From CAYJRR01 sp964372275 [NCBI: uncultured bacterium] (GTDB lineage: Bacteria > CAYJRR01): a DNA stretch of 17,826 nt. The stretch lies in assembly GCA_964372275.1 (NCBI GenBank), contig CAYJRR010000095.1, positions 1 through 17,826 of the forward strand, given 5' to 3'. Below are positions 7,692 through 15,032 of this stretch, piece by piece (the stretch's first letter is position 1; every line of letters starts with the position of its first letter). The notes under the pieces are model-generated. The model did not search any database. It was not told where the DNA came from and was given only the letters and a program-made list of their open reading frames with translations. The position numbers were made by a program, and so were the translations under genes.

Positions 7692-7776
7692 CGACGCAAC
7701 GGGTAGCGGGGGTCCGGGGCCCGGCCGGAAGGGCACTATAGCCAATCCTCGCCGCGCAGCCTAGGATGCGGCCGCC

Positions 7777-8574
7777 ATGGCGCGGGTCGCGATCATCACC
7801 GGGGGGACGAAGGGGATCGGTCGGGGGATCGGACGGCGGCTCGCCGCCGCCGGCTACGACCTGGCCCTCTCCTACCGCCGCGACGCCGACGGCGCACAGT
7901 CGTTCAGGGCCGAGGTGGAGGGGATGGGCCGTCGCTGCCTGGTGGTGCAGGCCGACCAGACCCAGGAGGACGCGATCGGGCGGCTGTTCGACGCCGCCGC
8001 GGAGGCCTACGGCGCCGCCGACGTCTTCGTCGCCAACGCTGCCGCGACCGCCTTCCTCCCCCTGATGTCGCTGAAGGCGCACCAGATCGACAAGACCCTC
8101 TCGGTGACGGTCAAGTCCTACCTGCTCGGGGCCCAGCGCTCGGTGCCGTTGATGCGCGGCCGCAACGGCAAGATCGTCGCCATCTCCGGCATGGACACGC
8201 TTCACATCGTGCCGTTCCACGGACTGCTGGGCGCGGCGAAGTCGGCCATGGAAACGTTGACCCGCTACCTCGCCGCCGAGCTCGCGCCGGAGGGGATCCG
8301 GGTCAACGCCGTGAACCCCGGCTTCATCGACACCGACTCCACCCGTTTCTACGCCGGCGACAGCTTCGAGGCGATCGCCGAGGGGACGGCGGCGATCACG
8401 CCGGCCAAGCGCCTCGGCACCGCGGACGACGTGGCCAAGGCGGTCGAGTTCCTGGTCTCCGACGACGCCGCCTACATCACGGGCCAGACGCTGCACGTCG
8501 ACGGCGGCCTGCAGGTGGCGCCGCTGATCCTCTCCAAGATGACCGCCGCCCCCCGCCGCCAGCGGCCCGGTTAG
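7777..8574 (+). CDS. Short-chain dehydrogenase/reductase, FabL-like, lacking the catalytic tyrosine
   Basis: A 265-aa protein, full length for a classical SDR. The Rossmann glycine motif is TGGTKGIGRGIG (residues 8-19), the adenine-ring element is NAA at 87-89, and the C-terminal half (RVNAVNPGFIDTDSTRF, AVEFLVSDDAAYITGQTLHV) is typical. The overall pattern is closest to FabL (enoyl-ACP reductase III), whose active site is Y-X6-K. Here the active-site stretch is AISGMDTLHIVPFHGLLGAAK: S137 and K155 are present, but the Y-X6-K tyrosine position is H148 and the classical YXXXK position is L151. No tyrosine lies between S137 and K155. It may be a reductase with altered chemistry or a non-catalytic NAD(P) binder. 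It is divergent from the ferredoxin gene across 85 bases and followed at 8628 by a membrane protein gene. Confidence 0.9.
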   Translation: MARVAIITGGTKGIGRGIGRRLAAAGYDLALSYRRDADGAQSFRAEVEGMGRRCLVVQADQTQEDAIGRLFDAAAEAYGAADVFVANAAATAFLPLMSLKAHQIDKTLSVTVKSYLLGAQRSVPLMRGRNGKIVAISGMDTLHIVPFHGLLGAAKSAMETLTRYLAAELAPEGIRVNAVNPGFIDTDSTRFYAGDSFEAIAEGTAAITPAKRLGTADDVAKAVEFLVSDDAAYITGQTLHVDGGLQVAPLILSKMTAAPRRQRPG

Positions 8575-8595
8575 GGGTCCGGGAAGGCCCGGCCC
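8575..8595 (+). terminator. GC-rich hairpin just after the SDR stop
   Basis: CCGGG (8579-8583) pairs with CCCGG (8588-8592) around AAGG. Outer GGG/CCC pairs extend the stem past a one-base bulge. It begins at the base after the TAG. There is no clear T-run, so it may be a weak terminator or a transcript-stabilising hairpin before the membrane protein gene. Confidence 0.35.
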
Positions 8596-8627
8596 CGAGG
8601 AAGCCCGAAGGGCGTTACGATCGCTCC

Positions 8628-9104
8628 ATGACGGACGCGACGAGCGGAGCGAGCGCAACCTCCGAACCCGGCGGCGCACCGTCGGGACCCGGAAGCGGCC
8701 CGGCGGGGGAGGGCGCGGCGAAGGGCCCGCGTGGCGCCGGCGGCACGCCGGGTGGGATCGGCACCTTCTTCGCCGGCACGGCACTCGCCGCCGCCGGCGG
8801 CTATTTGATCCTCAACCAGGTCAACGTCTACGGGACGTTCCATTTCTGGGGGATCGGCGCGCGGGGCGGCTTCGGATTGGTGATGTTGCCGCTCCTCGCC
8901 GGGATCGGCTTCCTGTTCTTCCACGGAAAGAGCCTGCCCGGACGGATCCTGACCTGGGCCGGCGCGGCGATCGTGTTGGCCGCAGTACTGATGAACCTCA
9001 ACATCGCGTGGCGGACGACCAGCCTCTACAACACGCTGCTGATGTTCGGGATGTTCGCGGCGGGCCTGGGCCTCGTCTTCCGGTCGCTGCGCCCGGCGCC
9101 CTAG
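8628..9104 (+). CDS. Small integral membrane protein of unknown function
   Basis: A 158-aa protein. Residues 1-43 are a Gly/Ala/Ser/Pro-rich disordered tail. They are followed by four likely transmembrane helices at about 44-63 ([16 protein letters not shown]), 80-98 ([18 protein letters not shown]), 106-125 ([20 protein letters not shown]) and 134-152 ([18 protein letters not shown]). Short loops such as [13 protein letters not shown] separate them. I do not recognise the family. The hydrophobic pattern makes it a real gene rather than a shadow. It lies 53 bases after the SDR gene on the same strand and could be co-transcribed. Its TAG stop interlocks with that of the convergent gene in one CTAG at 9101-9104. 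Confidence 0.75.
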   Translation: MTDATSGASATSEPGGAPSGPGSGPAGEGAAKGPRGAGGTPGGIGTFFAGTALAAAGGYLILNQVNVYGTFHFWGIGARGGFGLVMLPLLAGIGFLFFHGKSLPGRILTWAGAAIVLAAVLMNLNIAWRTTSLYNTLLMFGMFAAGLGLVFRSLRPAP

Positions 9105-11158
9105 AAGTCGACAGCGAGGAGCTCCTCGAGCGCGGCGGGGGAGGTGATCGGCGGGCTGCAGGTGCGGTCCCGGCAGACGTAGGCGGTCGCCTTCCCGTCG
9201 ATCGCGACCTTGTCCGCCGCGATCGGCCCGCTGATGTGGGTGGCAAGGCCCGGCAGATAGAGGCGGCGGAGCGCCGCGAGCAGTTCGTCACGGCCCGGGC
9301 CGTCCCCTGCGATCACCACGTCGAGCGGATGGGCCTCGGTGTCGGCGGCGGCGATCATGGCGCCGAAGGCGAACGGTTGGCGGGCCATCGCCGTCCGGTG
9401 GCGCGCGAGCACCGACCGCGCCGACCGCTCGAGATCGTCGCGGCCGAGCAAGCGTGCGAGGAGCAGCCACGCCTCGGCGAGCACCGCGGACCCGGCGGGG
9501 AGCGACTGGTCGTGCAGCGAGCGCGGCCGGTGCACCAGCGATTCGGCATCGCGACCGGTGAGGAAGACCGTTCCGTCGTCGTCGAGAAAGAGCGTGCGCG
9601 CGCCGTCGGCCAGCTCCGCGGCGACCTCGAGCCACCGTCGATCGAGCGTCGCCTCCCACAGCCCGACGCAGGCCTCGGCGAGGTTCGCGTAGTCGTCGAC
9701 CGTCCCCAGCAGCGGTTCGTGGTTCGGCGAAAGCGGAGCGCGCAAGAGCCTCCGCCCCTCGCGCCCGGGAAGCGCGAGCCAGGCTCCGGCGAGCACCGCC
9801 TCGGCCGCCGAGGCCGCCACCGAGGTCCACTCGTGCGATCCGAACGCCGCTCCGGCGCGGGCGAACGCGGAGACCGCGAGCGCGTTCCACGAGGTCAGGA
9901 TCTTCTCGTCCCGGAACGGCCGCGGACGCCGCTCCCGCGCCTCGAACAGCGTCGCGCGCGCCGACGCGAGCAGGCGCTGCGTCTCTTCCAGCGGACGGCC
10001 GATGCGCGCGGCGACGTCGGCCTCGCTCGCCGCGAGGAAGAGGACGTTCTTTCCGTCCTCCCAGTTCCCTTCGGTCCGGACGCCGTATCGCATCGCGGCC
10101 GCCGCCGACGCATCGTCCCCGATCGCCTCGCGGATCTCCGCCTCCCGCCAGGCGAAGAAGGCCCCCTCCTCCGCGTGTCCGTCCGGCGAGCCGGGCGGAA
10201 CCGAGTCGGCGTCGGTCGAGGCGAAGAACGCCCCCGTGGGGGCCCGCATCTCGCGCGTCAGGTAGGTCAACAGTTCGTCGGCCACGTGGCGTGCCCAGGG
10301 GACCTTCGTCGCCTGCCACAGCCGAACGTAACCGCTGGCGAGCAGCGCGTTGTCGTACAGCATCTTCTCGAAATGGGGCACGTGCCAACGCGCATCGACC
10401 GAGTAGCGGTGGAATCCACCGCCGACCTGGTCGTAGAGGCCCCCCTCCGCCATCCGTCCGTAGGTGTAGAGGACGGCCGAGCGCGGCGACGACGACCGCG
10501 CGCGCGTCGACCAACGCAGCAGGACGTCGAGGGCCATGGTGTTCGGGAACTTCGGCGCTCCGCCGAAACCGCCGTGGTCCGGATCGACCCGGCGGAGAAG
10601 CCACTCGCCCGCGGCTCCGAGCGGATCGGTGATCACCAGGCCGCTGTCCGGCGGTGGCCGCTCGATCTCGTCGAGCGCCCGCGTCAGCTCCTCGGCGTTG
10701 GCGTCGACCTCGCCGCGCCGTTTCTCCCAGGCGTCGCGAACCCCGGCCAGCACGCGCGGGAAACCCGGCCGGCCGTAGCGATCGTCCGGGGGGAAGTAGG
10801 TCCCGCCGTAGAACGGGCGGCCATCCGGCCGGAGGAAGACCGTCAACGGCCATCCTCCGGACACGCCGAGCGCCTGCACGGCGTGCTGGTAGATCTGGTC
10901 GAGGTCGGGCCGCTCCTCGCGATCGACCTTGATCGCGACGAAGCCGTCGTTGACCTGACGGGCGATCCCCTCGTTCTCGAACGACTCGTGCGCCATGACG
11001 TGGCACCAATGGCAGGCGGCGTATCCGATCGAGAGGAGGATCGGCTTGTCCTCGTCCCGTGCGCGCCGGAACGCGCGCTCGCCCCACTCCTCCCAATCGA
11101 CCGGGTTGTCGGCGTGCTGCCGGAGGTAGGGGCTGGTCGCGTTCCGCAGGTGATTCAC
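9101..11158 (-). CDS. YyaL/SSP411-type protein: DUF255 thioredoxin-like domain plus six-hairpin domain
   Basis: A 685-aa protein with a GTG start, the usual length of this family. It opens with the signature [19 protein letters not shown], followed by [10 protein letters not shown] and the thioredoxin-like active-site region [17 protein letters not shown] (C49, C52). Then come [11 protein letters not shown] and [20 protein letters not shown], all diagnostic. The rest ([61 protein letters not shown]) is the alpha/alpha-barrel half, similar to sugar epimerase folds. The biochemical role is not established; a redox or chaperone function is usually guessed. There is no signal peptide, so it is cytoplasmic. 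It lies 43 bases downstream of the last cytochrome-like lipoprotein gene and could be read through from that cluster. Confidence 0.93.
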   Translation of the reverse strand: MNHLRNATSPYLRQHADNPVDWEEWGERAFRRARDEDKPILLSIGYAACHWCHVMAHESFENEGIARQVNDGFVAIKVDREERPDLDQIYQHAVQALGVSGGWPLTVFLRPDGRPFYGGTYFPPDDRYGRPGFPRVLAGVRDAWEKRRGEVDANAEELTRALDEIERPPPDSGLVITDPLGAAGEWLLRRVDPDHGGFGGAPKFPNTMALDVLLRWSTRARSSSPRSAVLYTYGRMAEGGLYDQVGGGFHRYSVDARWHVPHFEKMLYDNALLASGYVRLWQATKVPWARHVADELLTYLTREMRAPTGAFFASTDADSVPPGSPDGHAEEGAFFAWREAEIREAIGDDASAAAAMRYGVRTEGNWEDGKNVLFLAASEADVAARIGRPLEETQRLLASARATLFEARERRPRPFRDEKILTSWNALAVSAFARAGAAFGSHEWTSVAASAAEAVLAGAWLALPGREGRRLLRAPLSPNHEPLLGTVDDYANLAEACVGLWEATLDRRWLEVAAELADGARTLFLDDDGTVFLTGRDAESLVHRPRSLHDQSLPAGSAVLAEAWLLLARLLGRDDLERSARSVLARHRTAMARQPFAFGAMIAAADTEAHPLDVVIAGDGPGRDELLAALRRLYLPGLATHISGPIAADKVAIDGKATAYVCRDRTCSPPITSPAALEELLAVDF

Positions 11159-11167
11159 GCCGCGACG

Positions 11168-11205
11168 GTAGCACCAACGCGCGGCGCGGAAGGGCCGCGT
11201 GCTAC
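11168..11205 (-). terminator. Possible hairpin between the last lipoprotein gene and the YyaL-type gene
   Basis: GTAGCAC (11168-11174) pairs with GTGCTAC (11199-11205), and a further GC-rich pairing lies inside. The right arm overlaps the stop codon of the lipoprotein gene. It could end or attenuate the lipoprotein transcript before the YyaL-type gene. There is no T-run. Confidence 0.3.
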
Positions 11206-11783
11206 AGCGGCGGAACGCCGGAGGTGCCGGTGGCGACCGGGCAGGTGTTCCGGTCGAAGCAGGCGCCGGAGGTGATCCACGCGGCGAGCAGCTTGTACTC
11301 GTCGTCCTGGATGTTGATCAACGTCCCCCCGGAGTGGGGAACGTCGTTTCCGGCGGTGTCCTTCGCCAGCGCCTTCATGATGAGCACGCTGATCCCCGGC
11401 GAGCCGACCACGACCTCGTACCCGTTCTTCTGCCGCTGGATCGTCCCACCCGAATTGATCAGCATCCGCCATACGTCGCGACCCTTCGGGGCGGTCGGCG
11501 CCGGCGTCGTTCCGGGCCGTGGCCCCAGGTAGAGCCCGCCGGTCGGCCCGGGGGCGGTGGGACTCGTCGGCGGGAAGCTGTGACAACCGGCGTTGAGGCA
11601 GTCACGGTCGGCGAAGACGTCCGACACGCCGCCTTCGAACGTCAGGTCGAACACCTTTTCGGTCTGCGTCGCCGACGGCTCGAGCAGCTTCAGGGTCGCC
11701 TCCCCGCAGGCGACCGCGGCCAGCGACGCCGCCCCCACCAAGCCGACCAACAACCGAAGCTTTCGCCGCTGTTCCGCTCGCAC
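11202..11783 (-). CDS. Small cytochrome-c-like lipoprotein with CX4CH motif
   Basis: About 193 aa from the GTG at 11783, which has a GGGGGG purine run seven bases upstream. The open frame continues to 11816, but those residues precede the signal peptide. Residues 4-26 ([20 protein letters not shown], then VAC) form a lipoprotein signal with the lipid cysteine at C26. The mature part has a putative haem attachment site CLNAGCH (C62-X4-C67-H68), then [16 protein letters not shown], and a C-terminal block [20 protein letters not shown] ending near CPVATGT. That last block is the (D)..LL..WI..GA helix commonly seen at the end of planctomycete/myxobacterial cytochrome-like domains. It is a clear paralogue of the next gene upstream. 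Covalent haem binding through CX4CH is inferred, not certain. The partner is unknown. Confidence 0.78.
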   Translation of the reverse strand: MRAEQRRKLRLLVGLVGAASLAAVACGEATLKLLEPSATQTEKVFDLTFEGGVSDVFADRDCLNAGCHSFPPTSPTAPGPTGGLYLGPRPGTTPAPTAPKGRDVWRMLINSGGTIQRQKNGYEVVVGSPGISVLIMKALAKDTAGNDVPHSGGTLINIQDDEYKLLAAWITSGACFDRNTCPVATGTSGVPPL

Positions 11784-11846
11784 GAAAGAGCCCCCCGAAC
11801 CCGACAATGATACCACGGGCCCGGACGCCGAGCGCGAGCGGGCGGT

Positions 11847-12350
11847 CTACTGCGGCGGAACGGTTCCGTCGGCGGCCGGGCAGTCTCCCGGGACGAAACA
11901 CGCCCCTTCGACGATCCACGAAGCGAGCAGGTCGTAGTCCCTGTCCTGTCTGCTTCCGAAGGGTTTGAACGTGGCGTGGCTCGGGCTTTCGCCCTCGAGG
12001 GTGTATTCCAGCACCAGGCTTTCGTCGGGATCTCCGGGGACGACGTCGCGACGCTCGGTGTTCCGCTGCTCGCGCCCCCCCTCCTCCAACAGGCGACGCC
12101 AGATCTCCCGGGCCGCGAGAGCGGGGTCCAGGTCGGTGCCGTCACCGAGGTACAGTTCGTTCTGCGGCGTGGCGGTTCCGTGGCAGCCCGTGCACTGGCC
12201 GAGCACCGGAATCACGTCCGCCTCGAACGCGATCGGCTCGGTCCGGACCGCGACCTCCTCGGGCGTGATCAGCTCGAACGACGCTTCGCCGCACCCCGCG
12301 GCGAGAGCGAGCGCCAACGAAGCCCCCCACATCGTGACCGGTCGGTCCAT
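11847..12350 (-). CDS. Small cytochrome-c-like lipoprotein with CXXCH motif
   Basis: A 167-aa protein from the ATG at 12350, with a GAGGGGG ribosome site close upstream. Signal MWGASLALALAAGC gives a perfect LAAGC lipobox with lipid cysteine C20. The mature domain begins FEADVIPVLGQCTGCHGTAT, where CTGCH (C53, C56, H57) is a canonical haem c site at the start of a cytochrome domain. Then come NELYLGDG, AREIWRRLLEEGG, VPGDPDESLVLEYTLEG and a C-terminal DYDLLASWIVEGACFVPGDC helix. The frame stays open much further upstream, but that extension is the shadow of the DUF1501-like gene. Its paralogue lies 63 bases downstream. It probably sits as a lipid-anchored electron-transfer or haem-sensing protein in the periplasm or outer membrane. 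Confidence 0.83.
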   Translation of the reverse strand: MDRPVTMWGASLALALAAGCGEASFELITPEEVAVRTEPIAFEADVIPVLGQCTGCHGTATPQNELYLGDGTDLDPALAAREIWRRLLEEGGREQRNTERRDVVPGDPDESLVLEYTLEGESPSHATFKPFGSRQDRDYDLLASWIVEGACFVPGDCPAADGTVPPQ

Positions 12351-12408
12351 GACCCCCTCGGATCTGGAGCGCCCTTCCCCCGCAGGACGCGAGGCGCCCC
12401 GGATGCGC

Positions 12409-12438
12409 CGAAGGCCGCGGATGCCGCCGCGGCCTTCG
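12409..12438 (-). terminator. Perfect 12-bp inverted repeat after the DUF1501-like gene
   Basis: CGAAGGCCGCGG (12409-12420) pairs perfectly with CCGCGGCCTTCG (12427-12438) around a six-base loop, starting 26 bases past the stop of the DUF1501-like gene. The stem is strong and terminator-like but has no T-run on either strand. It may partly separate the two small cytochrome-like genes from the upstream part of the cluster, or protect the upstream mRNA from 3' decay. Confidence 0.55.
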
Positions 12439-12463
12439 CGCGTGGTGCGTCTGCCGGCTGCCG

Positions 12464-13921
12464 TCAGCCCTTCAGCAGCTCCACGATGCTGCCCATCGTC
12501 CCCGTCTCGGAGCTCGCCGGGATCCCCAGCAGACGGGCCGTCGTACGCCACATCATCGCTTCGCTCACGTTCGGACCGGTGGAGAGGGTGTTCAGGCTGG
12601 TCGGATCGAACCCCTTGGTCTCTCCGTCCTTGGTGATGTTCCCGAAGCTGCCGTTCTTCACCATCTTCCCCATGTAGACGAACGCCTGCGTGCCGCCGTC
12701 GCCGTTGTCGTTCCCGGCGCCACCGCCATTGCGATTCGCGGTGCGGGTGAACTCCGAGGTGAGGCTCACCAGCAGGCCGTCGGCGACCGTCTTGCTCTGG
12801 TCGTCCGGATCGGGGAGCGCCGCCGCGGCGCGCCACAGGCCGGCGAGCGCATTGCCGACCGACCGGTTCCAACGGCCCTGCTTGCTGTTCGGATCGTCGA
12901 GCGCCGGGATGTCGCCGTGCCAGTCGCCCGAGTCCATCGAGATGGTAAAGGTGCTCGCCAGCCCGCGCGAGAAGGCCGCCGCCGCGTAGGCCAGCCCTTG
13001 TCCGACCGGAACGCCGCCCAGGTTGTTCGTGGCATCGGTGAAGTTCGCCGACGCCGCCGTGAACCCGGCCTGCAGGTTGGCCAGCGCCGAGATCTGCGCC
13101 TGGCCGCGTCCCTGCAGCGAGACGGTCGCGACCTCGTTCGCCCCCTGCACCGCCTTGGCGATGAACAGGTCGTCCATGCGGCCGATCGATCCCTTCTGGC
13201 CGTTCACCACGCCGCCGTTTTCGATCGTCCCGGTGATCACCTTGAGCTCGTCGAAGGTGAAGTACATCGGCAGGTCGCGGAAGAGCCCTTCGAACTGCGT
13301 CCCATTCTGGACCCGGGAGAGGGCCGGGAAGTTGGCCCGGGCGTTGGTGGTCGCGGCGCCGTTGTTCCACTCGATGGCCTGCACCGGTCGAGCCGGGGCG
13401 AACTGCGAGTGAAGGACCGCCGGACAGGCCATGCCGTTGTTGGGAGAGCGGATCGCGAAGTTGCCGGTGTGCTGTCCGTCTTGCAGATCGACCGTCTCGG
13501 AGGTGGCGACGTTCACCGCCGACAGGGCCGGATTGGTGGCCAGCTCGTTGCGGAGGCGGTCGGCGCCGTCACCGGCGGTGTACTGCGCGAAGTAGACGCG
13601 ACGGCCGTCCCGCTCGAGCGGCATCACCCGGTTCTGCGAGGAGTAGAAGTTGAGCGCCTGCCCGCGTCCGGCGTCCATGTGACCGGCGGACGGGAAGAGG
13701 CAGTTGAACTGGAGGCCCGCCCGGAAGAGGATCTCGACGAAGAACTTCGCGCGGACGGTGTCCGCCGCCAGCGCTTCGGCGCCCCAGTTCCGTTTCGCCT
13801 TCTTGACGATCTTCTCCATCAAGCCGGCTTGGACCGCGCTCGACAGCCCCAGCCCGGAGACGAGCAGACCGGCGCGCGAGACGAAGTTACGACGGGTGAG
13901 CGGAGTCGCGTTCAAGGCCAT
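12464..13921 (-). CDS. Tat-exported DUF1501-like protein
   Basis: A 485-aa protein from the ATG at 13921 with GAGG six bases upstream. The N-terminus MALNATPLTRRNFVSRAGLL has a twin-arginine motif (R10-R11) and a hydrophobic stretch to about residue 32, so it is probably exported folded. The C-terminal third carries DUF1501-type landmarks in order: TISMDSGDWHGDIPALDD (the GWDTH-like position), DGLLVSLTSEFTRT (SEFGRT-like, 389-394), GNDNGDGG (GRDHW-like position), then FVYMGKMVKNGSFGN and a final ARLLGIP helix. DUF1501 proteins have an alkaline-phosphatase/sulfatase-like core and usually neighbour DUF1549/DUF1553 cytochrome-like proteins. The gene order here, 34 bases after a lipoprotein with a DUF1549-like stretch, fits that. 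The family match is moderate because the N-terminal half (FRAGLQFNCLFPSAGHMDAG) is not clearly standard. No reaction is assigned. Confidence 0.65.
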   Translation of the reverse strand: MALNATPLTRRNFVSRAGLLVSGLGLSSAVQAGLMEKIVKKAKRNWGAEALAADTVRAKFFVEILFRAGLQFNCLFPSAGHMDAGRGQALNFYSSQNRVMPLERDGRRVYFAQYTAGDGADRLRNELATNPALSAVNVATSETVDLQDGQHTGNFAIRSPNNGMACPAVLHSQFAPARPVQAIEWNNGAATTNARANFPALSRVQNGTQFEGLFRDLPMYFTFDELKVITGTIENGGVVNGQKGSIGRMDDLFIAKAVQGANEVATVSLQGRGQAQISALANLQAGFTAASANFTDATNNLGGVPVGQGLAYAAAAFSRGLASTFTISMDSGDWHGDIPALDDPNSKQGRWNRSVGNALAGLWRAAAALPDPDDQSKTVADGLLVSLTSEFTRTANRNGGGAGNDNGDGGTQAFVYMGKMVKNGSFGNITKDGETKGFDPTSLNTLSTGPNVSEAMMWRTTARLLGIPASSETGTMGSIVELLKG

Positions 13922-13955
13922 GTGATCCTCGCCCTTTCCAGGTTTCGTTTCGCGA

Positions 13956-14582
13956 TCAGTTGGCGGTCAGGAACTCGAGGGAGCCGAGCACCGTCGAGCA
14001 GACGGCCGCCCCTTTCTTCTTCTCGTCGCCGAACGAAGCGGCCACGGTGTCGAGCTCCGCGATCTCGTCCGCCGTCGGGGCGCGGCCGATCAGCGTCAGA
14101 TAGAGGTGCTGGTAGCTGCCGACCCCTTGCGGGAACAGCGCCGCGCCGCTGGCGACGTCCATCATCCGTCCGCAGGCCGAGGTCGAAGCGAGGATCCACA
14201 CCTTGAATCCTCCGGAGGTGAGGGTACCGGGCGCCTGGGTGGCGTTCGGATCCTCCTGATTATAGATCGGCGCCCCGAGCGAGTTCTTGTTCGCGTCGAG
14301 GAAGGAGATCGGGTGCGACTTGGGGCAAGCCGCCGTGCTGGCGCAGTTCCCGTCGAGAGGCCCCTCGGTCACCCCCATCGTGTCGGCGAGGGTCGACCGG
14401 AGGACTTCGTAGGAGACGGTGCGGTAGTTCGACTGGTCGCCGAAACCTTCGAGGACGTTGCCGCCGCCGAACGGGCTGGCCACGTGCGGCTCGGCGTTCG
14501 GGGTGTACTCCTGGCCGCAACCGACGAGGGCCCCCAGGGCCAGGATCGCCGACGCCGTCTTCACCGCCTTGAACCCGTTCAT
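13956..14582 (-). CDS. Lipoprotein of the DUF1501/DUF1549 cluster, unknown function
   Basis: A 208-aa protein from an ATG preceded by GGAGG. Signal AVKTASAILALGALVGC is a typical lipoprotein leader with lipid cysteine C22. The mature part has no CXXCH. It contains cysteines C80, C86, C137 and C195, which may form disulfides. It ends with YQHLYLTLIGRAPTADEIAE and later VCSTVLGSLEFLTAN. These two blocks resemble the L..GR.PTA.E helix that opens DUF1549-type domains and the S..EFL helix that ends their partners. It therefore looks like a small, haem-free member of the same family as the 449-aa lipoprotein upstream. Its stop lies 34 bases before the DUF1501-like start, so the two genes are almost certainly co-transcribed. 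The function is unknown. Confidence 0.75.
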   Translation of the reverse strand: MNGFKAVKTASAILALGALVGCGQEYTPNAEPHVASPFGGGNVLEGFGDQSNYRTVSYEVLRSTLADTMGVTEGPLDGNCASTAACPKSHPISFLDANKNSLGAPIYNQEDPNATQAPGTLTSGGFKVWILASTSACGRMMDVASGAALFPQGVGSYQHLYLTLIGRAPTADEIAELDTVAASFGDEKKKGAAVCSTVLGSLEFLTAN

Positions 14583-15032
14583 GAAGTCCTCCAGGTGCGG
14601 AAATGCGAACCGACGGGACGATCTTGAGCAAAGGGGGGGCCAACTGTGAGCCCCCGCACACCAACTCCAATAACAAGGAAAGTCAGCATCTTACGTCTGA
14701 TCAAGGACATGTTGACTGAGGCGTCGACCACGCTCCTGGGGGCTTTGCCCCCCAGGGAGAACCGTTTCCCGTCGAAATGAGGGGTGAACTGTCACCAGGG
14801 GGTACGATTGGGGGTCTGTCATGGAACGCGTCCGCGATGGCGGTCGCGACCTATGGCGGCGGCGCCGGCCGTCGGATGGCCGTACCGACGAAACGGTTGG
14901 GTGGTGGGGTCGCCCACCGCAGTGGCCACGGAAACGGGAACGGCCGCCACCGCGGCCAGGGACGCGTTGTCCGTCGTGCGAGCGCGATGAGGTCCGCGCT
15001 GGCGGAGGCGTCCCGTCGGGATCGACCCGAAT
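14583..15032. other. 450-base gap inside the lipoprotein cluster
   Basis: No convincing gene is seen; the open frames here are short and low-complexity. The half next to 14582 is visibly more AT-rich (14640-14730), as expected for a promoter of the 208-aa lipoprotein and DUF1501-like genes, but no clear -35/-10 pair stands out. The middle holds the hairpin at 14733-14759. The rest (14820-15030) is GC-rich and patternless to the eye, with non-coding or decayed-coding character. Confidence 0.5.
14733..14759 (-). terminator. Strong hairpin downstream of the 449-aa lipoprotein gene
   Basis: CTCCTGGGGG (14733-14742) pairs with the C-run and AGGGAG (14748-14759) around CTTTG. The two arms match apart from one unpaired base. 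It lies 274 bases past the lipoprotein stop and 150 bases before the next gene start. It could terminate the first transcript, or be a copy of a dispersed palindromic repeat, since hairpins of this C-run/TTTG/G-run shape are often repeated in genomes. Confidence 0.45.

Noticed and set aside
7714-7724. CCGGGGCCCGG palindrome in the ferredoxin/SDR divergent gap
   Set aside because: GC-only palindromes of this length are common by chance in such DNA and nothing else marks it as an operator.
7700-8784. N-terminal extension of the copper lipoprotein frame across the ferredoxin and SDR genes
   Set aside because: It is antisense to the SDR gene and out of frame with the ferredoxin; the signal peptide and strong ribosome site set the start at 7281.
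9008-11275. A 755-codon plus-strand frame opposite the YyaL-type gene
   Set aside because: It is a mirror of a well-recognised family on the other strand, with low-complexity Arg-rich composition and no motif.
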